Assembly (NCBI GenBank): GCA_937901625.1
Contig: CALDIE010000162.1
Span: forward strand, 1 to 10,599
Direction: 5' to 3'
Length of the DNA: 10,599 bases
From: an uncultured Lachnospiraceae bacterium
Lineage (GTDB): Bacteria > Bacillota > Clostridia > Lachnospirales > Lachnospiraceae
A program made the translations under genes and the position numbers. Positions 6,344-10,599 of the stretch are shown one piece after another (positions within the stretch are counted from its first letter, which is position 1; the number at the start of each line of letters is the position of its first letter). The notes under the pieces are model-generated. The model had not been told where the DNA came from and made no database searches. It saw nothing but the letters and a program-made list of their open reading frames with translations.

Positions 6344-6387
6344 AGAAAGCCTCGCCGTAGTTAGTAAAAACGTTGCAAGTTTACATA

Positions 6388-6416
6388 ACTATATCACAGC
6401 AAGATAAAAATCTCAA
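6388..6416 (-). promoter_or_regulatory. Promoter of the nucleotidyltransferase gene
   Basis: On the minus strand TTGAGA (6416-6411) is followed after 17 bp by TATAGT (6393-6388), each one mismatch from the sigma-A consensus with ideal spacing. It starts downstream of the lipoprotein stop codon and predicts a start near 6381, with a leader of about 143 nt. Confidence 0.65.
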
Positions 6417-6464
6417 TCACTATAGTTTATATCCCGATTTCGTATATATTTCCTTTTTTGCCTC

Positions 6465-7115
6465 TTACTGAGACATCATGACCATGTTTTCCAGATGCAG
6501 CTCTGACTGACTGGTTGCGAATGCGGCAGACCAGTCATATTCCATATCTCTCACATAAGAGATCGAGAAAACATACTTATCCGTCACAAATAAAAACTGC
6601 CGTAAATGATATGTCCTTTCTCCGACCGTAAAATCCGCGCCGATCACTACATGAAAGCTCTCTTCCATCTGTTCCATCGTATACTCGGATATCTCCACAT
6701 CCACCTGTAACTGTCTTTCCAGATCGCGTTCATAACTGATCGCCGGTAACATGGAATAATCCACACTTCCGTCATTTTTCATCCGAAGATAGCAGATGTA
6801 TGATCCGTCACCGTTTAAGTCGCTGACATAGGTATCCACATCGCTTTTTCCCATATCACCGTCGCTGTAGGTAAATCCTTCCGGGATCGTATAGGAAAGA
6901 CCGGTGTACTCCATCGCTTCCGGAGGGATCACGTTCTGCGAAACGGCCATGGCAAGTTCTTCCGCAAGAGTCATCTCCGGTTCCGTATCGATCACGATCA
7001 CTTCCGGTTCCTTTTTAGCGCAGCCGCAAAAGACAAAAAGGCACCACAATAAAGCCGAATATATCGTATTCCGGCCATATCTGTTTTTACCTGTCCTTCT
7101 CATTTTGCCGATCAT
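6465..7115 (-). CDS. Small probable lipoprotein, last gene of the MBOAT operon
   Basis: Unrecognised 216-aa exported protein. The N-terminus has basic residues (Arg6, Arg7, Lys10, Arg12, Arg15), a hydrophobic core (about 17-30) and the sequence FCGC followed by AKKEPE. Cys32 is the likely lipidated residue, although Phe and Cys at -3 and -2 are unusual for a lipobox. The mature part begins with an acidic tether (EPEVIVIDTEPE), then a globular domain with many beta-strand-like stretches such as TYHLRQFLFVTDKYVFSISYV. Its ATGA start overlaps the stop of the SGNH gene (7112-7115), so the two are probably translationally coupled; the nearest GGAGG is 13 nt upstream. It probably sits on the outer face of the membrane beside the acyl-transfer machinery, perhaps as an accessory or polymer-binding factor. 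No terminator follows, so readthrough to the nucleotidyltransferase gene is possible. Confidence 0.75.
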   Translation of the reverse strand: MIGKMRRTGKNRYGRNTIYSALLWCLFVFCGCAKKEPEVIVIDTEPEMTLAEELAMAVSQNVIPPEAMEYTGLSYTIPEGFTYSDGDMGKSDVDTYVSDLNGDGSYICYLRMKNDGSVDYSMLPAISYERDLERQLQVDVEISEYTMEQMEESFHVVIGADFTVGERTYHLRQFLFVTDKYVFSISYVRDMEYDWSAAFATSQSELHLENMVMMSQ

Positions 7116-8215
7116 TTTATCGTTTCATCCTCCGCTTGATCCGTCTCGCTCTCCGAAGGCATATCTTCCGTCACCACTGCATGTGACAGCAAAAACTCTT
7201 TCCACGGACCGTAATTGTTGGCATACAGATGTACTCCATCCCCGGTAAGTTCCGCATTCAGATTCCCTCTGGCATCATCATACACTGGATTGACATCCAG
7301 ATAAATAATATCAACGCCATTGGTCAATTTCTTCAGCGCTTCATTTCTTTCGTTGATGTAACGATTGGAAAAATAGGGTGTTTCTCTGCCGAATTGCGCG
7401 GTAACATGCATGATCGCCTGGACATAAATGATCGCATCCGGCTGGATCTGGCGGATTTCCCCTAAGCATTCCCTGTATTTTTCAATATATCCTTCGATCG
7501 TACCGGTTCCCATCTCATTTAGTCCTACCATAATATAGACTTTTCCGAAATGCCGGCTCTCCAAACCTCTGCGAACGGACGGCACACCGCTTGCCGTTGA
7601 CACACGGCTGTTCATCATTCCATAGACAGACATGGACTCCTTTGCCAAAAACGTGGCATTGGAAATCTTGCCGAAATCATATATTCCGACCATTCTGGAA
7701 TCTCCGATAAAGACAGCATCGTCAAAGTATTCCTCTCCGACCGTCACAAATTCCACATCCTCCACGCTCAAACGTCTGTCGCCCGCGTCCGGATGAGTAT
7801 TCTCATCCTCTGCACTTCCTAAAGGACTCTGCGCTCCATCTTCCTGTCCGGATATCAACATCCCGTCTTCACGGGCATCGTTTACGTCCTGAACATCACT
7901 TCCCGGCAAAACCGTCCCCGAGTCATTTCCATCTGCTCCCGTTCCGTCCAAAGCCGCATCAAACCCGGCCTTTCCAAGCAAATCATTGCCAAAAGAATAG
8001 ATCAATCCAAGATCCGCGCTCCACGCCCATTCCGCTCTCCGGACATTCCGGGGAAAGTCGCCTTCCCTCAACCGGACGATCGCAAGAGCAACCTCTCTGC
8101 CCCCGATCGGCTCTTCCGGATTCGGTTTGTAATCGTATCCTTCCAGATAAAATCCATACGCCCCAAGCAGGATGCTGATGAGGACGATCAGGATCAGTAA
8201 CAAATTCTTTTTCAC
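7112..8215 (-). CDS. Membrane-anchored SGNH/GDSL-hydrolase-like protein, MBOAT partner
   Basis: Predicted extracytoplasmic SGNH-fold esterase or acyltransferase working with the upstream MBOAT protein. The 367-aa product has one N-terminal transmembrane or signal-anchor segment (about 4-22). Next come a region of about 60 residues, an acidic Gly/Asp/Glu-rich linker (about 88-150) and the catalytic domain. Family blocks are FIGDSRM with the nucleophile Ser173, VGLNEM with Asn233, and DGVHLY giving the Asp326/His329 pair. A classical block II glycine is not obvious. It starts at GTG 8215 with AGGAGG (complement of 8224-8229) 8 nt upstream; that site overlaps the MBOAT stop. By analogy with AlgI-AlgJ/X and PatA-PatB pairs, it may pass acetyl groups from the MBOAT to a wall or surface polysaccharide. 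Whether it transfers or hydrolyses cannot be decided from sequence. Confidence 0.85.
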   Translation of the reverse strand: MKKNLLLILIVLISILLGAYGFYLEGYDYKPNPEEPIGGREVALAIVRLREGDFPRNVRRAEWAWSADLGLIYSFGNDLLGKAGFDAALDGTGADGNDSGTVLPGSDVQDVNDAREDGMLISGQEDGAQSPLGSAEDENTHPDAGDRRLSVEDVEFVTVGEEYFDDAVFIGDSRMVGIYDFGKISNATFLAKESMSVYGMMNSRVSTASGVPSVRRGLESRHFGKVYIMVGLNEMGTGTIEGYIEKYRECLGEIRQIQPDAIIYVQAIMHVTAQFGRETPYFSNRYINERNEALKKLTNGVDIIYLDVNPVYDDARGNLNAELTGDGVHLYANNYGPWKEFLLSHAVVTEDMPSESETDQAEDETIK

Positions 8216-8227
8216 CTTTACATCCTC

Positions 8228-9694
8228 CTAAAACCGATAGTACAAAAACGGATTATCCAGCCCCAACGCCAGAAAATAAATACTCACAAAGAACATCCCC
8301 AGATACAACAACACTCCAAATTTTGTTTCTCTCTGCTTTTCAAACCAATGTCTGACAGCCGGTATACAGCATACAACAGACATTCCAAACAAAAAGGCAT
8401 AATTGGCTCCGTAGCGTAAGTAATCCCCACTTGCAACGTTAGACGCATAGGAATGCGGTATAAACGGGAACAATCTGGTAAAATACACCTGCAAAGCCGA
8501 CAGATCCTGAATCGCAAAAATCACCCACGAAAGCGGGATCACCAGCAACATATAGAGTACTGATAAAGGCTTGCACTTCTTTAATATCTTTCCCCAAAAA
8601 AGTTTTTCCGCCAGTGCCAACACAAAAAACAGCATTCCCCAAATGATGAAATTCCAGTCCGCTCCGTGCCACAATCCCGTAAAGAGCCATACAAAAAATA
8701 TATTTCGGATGGTTTTGGCCATGGAACATCTGCTGCCGCCCAGGGGGATGTATAGATAATTTTTTAACCATCTGCCAAGGGTAATATGCCATCTTCTCCA
8801 GAATTCCGTAACGCTGCAACTTGCGTACGGATCCTTAAAGTTATCCGGAAATGAAAATCCCATCATCCTGCCCAGGCCGATCGCCATCAGCGAATAGCCA
8901 AAGAAATCAAAATAAATCTGAAAGCTGTATGCAAAGGCCCCCATCCAGGCAAGCGGCGTCGAAATACTTTCATATCCTATTCTGGCAAGATCCGACCACA
9001 AAATACCGATCTGATTAGCCAGGACTACCTTGGCTGCCAGACCCATGATAAAGGTTTTAATACCCATATCGAGATCTTTTGCCTCTACCTTCCGGTTCCT
9101 TAAACTGTCTCTCACCTCCGGATATTCCACGATCGGTCCCGCGATCAACTGAGGAAACATGGCAATGTAGGTTCCCATGACCAGAATATTTTTCTCCGGC
9201 GGATACTTTCTTCTATATACATCGATCACGTAAGAAAGAATCTGGAAGGTATAGAAACTGATCCCCACCGGATTCTCCAGACGTACCTCCGGAAGCAAAA
9301 AGACCGGAACAGACATATCTTTGGTCACCGTCAGGATCAGATTGTTGATATTCTCCGCAAAAAACAGGTAGTATTTAAAGAAAAAGAGAATGCCGAGATT
9401 GATAAACAGCGCGAAAACCATGATGCCCTTCCTTGCGCGCTCTGCTTTGGCTGCCGAAAAAGATTTCTCTTTCTTTTCTCCGAGTCCAAGAGCCAGGAGA
9501 TAATTGATCAGTATCGAGAATATCATGATGATCACATAATAGTATTCTCCGTAAGCATAGAAATAAAGGCTTCCTATGAGAAGAACCGCGTTGCGGACCA
9601 TGATCCACTTCGGGCTCTTTCCCGGAATCAGGAAGTATATAATAAGAAAGATCGGTAAAAATGCATATATAAATATAAGGCTCGAAAAAACCAT
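8228..9694 (-). CDS. MBOAT family membrane-bound O-acyltransferase (AlgI/PatA/DltB-like)
   Basis: Polytopic membrane protein of 488 aa with about eleven hydrophobic segments. MBOAT proteins of this group take an acyl group from a cytoplasmic donor, usually acetyl-CoA, and pass it across the membrane for O-acylation of an exported polymer. Diagnostic motifs are EFWRRWHITLGRWLKNYLYIP (WRRWH at 299-303) and GLWHGADW, with the catalytic His343. Length and motifs match bacterial AlgI-type proteins; a short run of about nine Lys/Arg/Glu-rich residues after the third membrane segment looks cytoplasmic. It is first in the operon and read from the TTGACA/TATACT promoter. The ATG at 9694 has AGGAG (complement of 9706-9710) 11 nt upstream, rather far. 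The next gene follows after 12 bp. No D-alanine carrier or ligase genes are present, so an acetylation-type role is likelier than Dlt. Confidence 0.93.
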   Translation of the reverse strand: MVFSSLIFIYAFLPIFLIIYFLIPGKSPKWIMVRNAVLLIGSLYFYAYGEYYYVIIMIFSILINYLLALGLGEKKEKSFSAAKAERARKGIMVFALFINLGILFFFKYYLFFAENINNLILTVTKDMSVPVFLLPEVRLENPVGISFYTFQILSYVIDVYRRKYPPEKNILVMGTYIAMFPQLIAGPIVEYPEVRDSLRNRKVEAKDLDMGIKTFIMGLAAKVVLANQIGILWSDLARIGYESISTPLAWMGAFAYSFQIYFDFFGYSLMAIGLGRMMGFSFPDNFKDPYASCSVTEFWRRWHITLGRWLKNYLYIPLGGSRCSMAKTIRNIFFVWLFTGLWHGADWNFIIWGMLFFVLALAEKLFWGKILKKCKPLSVLYMLLVIPLSWVIFAIQDLSALQVYFTRLFPFIPHSYASNVASGDYLRYGANYAFLFGMSVVCCIPAVRHWFEKQRETKFGVLLYLGMFFVSIYFLALGLDNPFLYYRF

Positions 9695-9712
9695 TTATCT
9701 GTCAACTCCTAT

Positions 9713-9727
9713 CGGGCTAAATACCCG
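9713..9727 (-). other. Small stem-loop in the MBOAT operon leader
   Basis: CGGG (9713-9716) pairs with CCCG (9724-9727) around a 7-nt loop. It spans most of the leader between the predicted transcription start near 9730 and the ribosome binding site at 9706-9710. It may affect translation or mRNA stability; function unproven. Confidence 0.35.
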
Positions 9728-9736
9728 CGCTAATCA

Positions 9737-9764
9737 AGTATAACAGACCTCAAGATCGTGTCAA
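9737..9764 (-). promoter_or_regulatory. Promoter of the MBOAT-SGNH-lipoprotein operon
   Basis: On the minus strand a perfect TTGACA (9764-9759), a 16-bp spacer and TATACT (9742-9737) form a strong sigma-A promoter. It lies between the terminator of the upstream gene (9782-9818) and the MBOAT start at 9694. The predicted start near 9730 gives a leader of about 36 nt. Confidence 0.8.
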
Positions 9765-9781
9765 ATACTAATTTTTCACTT

Positions 9782-9818
9782 AAAAAAGACGCCATATCCT
9801 CTTCCGGCATATGACGTC
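9782..9818 (-). terminator. Intrinsic terminator of the 202-aa gene
   Basis: On the minus strand arms at 9818-9809 and 9797-9788 pair over 10 bp with one mismatch (C9792/A9814) around an 11-nt loop. Six T follow (complement of 9782-9787). It begins 43 bp after the stop codon of the upstream minus-strand gene and isolates that gene from the MBOAT operon. Confidence 0.85.
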
Positions 9819-9861
9819 CTGTATTTTCTGTTTTTATGTATGTTCTCTTATCCCTTACGGA

Positions 9862-10470
9862 TCAAATACTGTCTGCACGTTTTCTGGAAAGCACCACCGC
9901 TCTTTGGAGTGTTGCGACCACCTCCCGGATCATCTTGTCTCTGGGGGGAAGGTAGACACAATGCAGCATCGCCTCTTCCATCTCTCCCTCGACATCACAG
10001 AGTTCGATCATATCTCTCCAGTCCTGCCAGGGTGTATTGCCGGACCGTTCCACAAAATACGTCATCAGCTCCAGCGACTCACCGGACTCATATCCTTCTT
10101 CCAGCATTCTCTCATAAAGATCTTCATATACAGCAAAAGGGTATTTCTTATACCATGAGCTCCGGTATACATCCTCTCCTTCGATCGATCTCCCGCCCTC
10201 GGCAAAGAAATCAAACTTCGCATGACTCAAAGCCACTGCATCGCACAACTGCCAGAAATCCGTCGGCTGCAGGTCTTCTATGATATGTTTCGCCTTTCCG
10301 TTCTCCAATGCTACCGCAAAATCCTCCCAGCTAAGACGCCGGAATTCCTGCAGATCGATCCCGTTTTCAAGCAGAAGCCGTTCAACCCAAATATCATTGA
10401 CACAAAAGATCAGGTATCCTTCGCAGAATCCGTTCTTTCTTATAATATACCGAAAACCACCGTTTTTCAC
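9862..10470 (-). CDS. Hypothetical protein, 202 aa, unrecognised
   Basis: I do not recognise this family. The product is soluble-looking, with no signal peptide or membrane helix. It is acidic, with many Glu/Asp-rich helices (ENGIDLQEFRRLSWEDF, EDLYERMLEEGYESGESLELM, EVEGEMEEA-like segments) and several aromatic residues, including six tryptophans. An FFAEGG segment near the middle loosely recalls DUF4375/DMP19-type proteins, but this is too weak for an assignment. The basic N-terminus (KNGGFRYIIRKNGF) and C-terminus (SRKRADSI) contrast with the acidic centre. It starts at GTG 10470 with a modest AAAGGGGAC 8 nt upstream. It is a single-gene unit with a consensus promoter, a structured leader and its own terminator, so it is probably a real expressed gene and not an open-frame accident. 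Confidence 0.75.
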   Translation of the reverse strand: MKNGGFRYIIRKNGFCEGYLIFCVNDIWVERLLLENGIDLQEFRRLSWEDFAVALENGKAKHIIEDLQPTDFWQLCDAVALSHAKFDFFAEGGRSIEGEDVYRSSWYKKYPFAVYEDLYERMLEEGYESGESLELMTYFVERSGNTPWQDWRDMIELCDVEGEMEEAMLHCVYLPPRDKMIREVVATLQRAVVLSRKRADSI

Positions 10471-10495
10471 AGGTATAGTCCCCTTTACATAATAT

Positions 10496-10527
10496 CACAA
10501 TATCTTGTGGTCGTCCCTTGCAGACGA
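10496..10527 (-). other. Two stem-loops in the leader of the 202-aa gene
   Basis: TCGTC (10511-10515) pairs with GACGA (10523-10527), and CACAA (10496-10500) pairs with TTGTG (10505-10509) around TATC. Both 5-bp stems lie in the predicted leader of about 62 nt, between the transcription start near 10532 and the ribosome binding site near 10479-10487. They could modulate translation; no known riboswitch class is recognised. Confidence 0.4.
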
Positions 10528-10538
10528 TACCAAAATCT

Positions 10539-10566
10539 ATTATACACATTTTTTCGGATTTGTCAA
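10539..10566 (-). promoter_or_regulatory. Perfect-consensus promoter of the 202-aa gene
   Basis: On the minus strand TTGACA (10566-10561), a 16-bp spacer and TATAAT (10544-10539) match the sigma-A consensus at all twelve positions. The predicted start is near 10532. Confidence 0.88.
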
Positions 10567-10570
10567 CACA

Positions 10571-10596
10571 TTTTTTGAATTTTTTGCAGTTTTTTT
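10571..10596 (-). promoter_or_regulatory. Phased A-tracts (UP-element-like) upstream of the promoter
   Basis: Read on the minus strand, three A-tracts of seven, six and six bases (10596-10590, 10585-10580, 10576-10571) recur about every 10 bp just upstream of the -35. This pattern is typical of curved DNA or an UP element that raises promoter strength. The window ends here, so more may lie beyond. Confidence 0.5.
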
Positions 10597-10599
10597 GAT

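Noticed and set aside
8228..9694. DltB of a D-alanylation operon
   Set aside because: No dltA, dltC or dltD-like genes flank it; the partner is an SGNH protein as in acetylation-type systems.
9840..10283. 147-aa plus-strand open frame
   Set aside because: It is antisense to the minus-strand 202-aa gene, which has a consensus promoter, ribosome binding site and terminator; the plus frame has none.

Overview
The window looks like a chromosomal contig end from a clostridial Bacillota, most likely a Lachnospiraceae-type anaerobe. That rests on the gene content (murC, a DnaD-type initiator with a DnaC/DnaI-type loader, a long-form PRPP synthetase, QueT), AGGAG-type ribosome binding sites, and consensus TTGACA/TATAAT promoters. 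It is an inference without a database search. The first 24 bases are Illumina adapter sequence, so base 1 is an assembly edge and murC is truncated by the assembly, not by biology.

Layout, plus strand: the 3' two thirds of murC (to 931); a 264-bp intergenic region with five DnaA-box-like 9-mers and an extended -10 promoter; dnaD-like gene (1196-2443) and dnaC/dnaI-like helicase-loader ATPase (2455-3447), tightly spaced as an operon; a long, divergent ribose-phosphate pyrophosphokinase (3500-4687); a 113-bp spacer with three consecutive stem-loops, the last resembling a preQ1-I riboswitch; and queT (4801-5313), a queuosine-precursor transporter.

Layout, minus strand: a sugar-phosphate-type nucleotidyltransferase (5308-6237) that overlaps the end of queT tail to tail and has its own promoter. 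Next is a three-gene operon read from right to left: MBOAT O-acyltransferase (9694-8228), membrane-anchored SGNH hydrolase-like protein (8215-7112) and a small probable lipoprotein (7115-6465). It is driven by a TTGACA-16-TATACT promoter. Last is an unrecognised 202-aa protein (10470-9862) with a perfect TTGACA-16-TATAAT promoter, A-tracts upstream, two leader stem-loops and a clear intrinsic terminator.

Functional themes: (1) helicase loading, with probable DnaA control of the initiator/loader operon; (2) nucleotide and tRNA-modification supply (PRPP, queuosine precursor uptake); (3) envelope-polymer decoration, where the MBOAT moves acyl groups across the membrane and the SGNH protein probably transfers or removes them outside. 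No mobile element, CRISPR array, rRNA or tRNA was seen. The observations most worth a second look are the DnaA-box cluster, the preQ1-like leader, the possible antisense transcription across queT, and the MBOAT-SGNH-lipoprotein unit.
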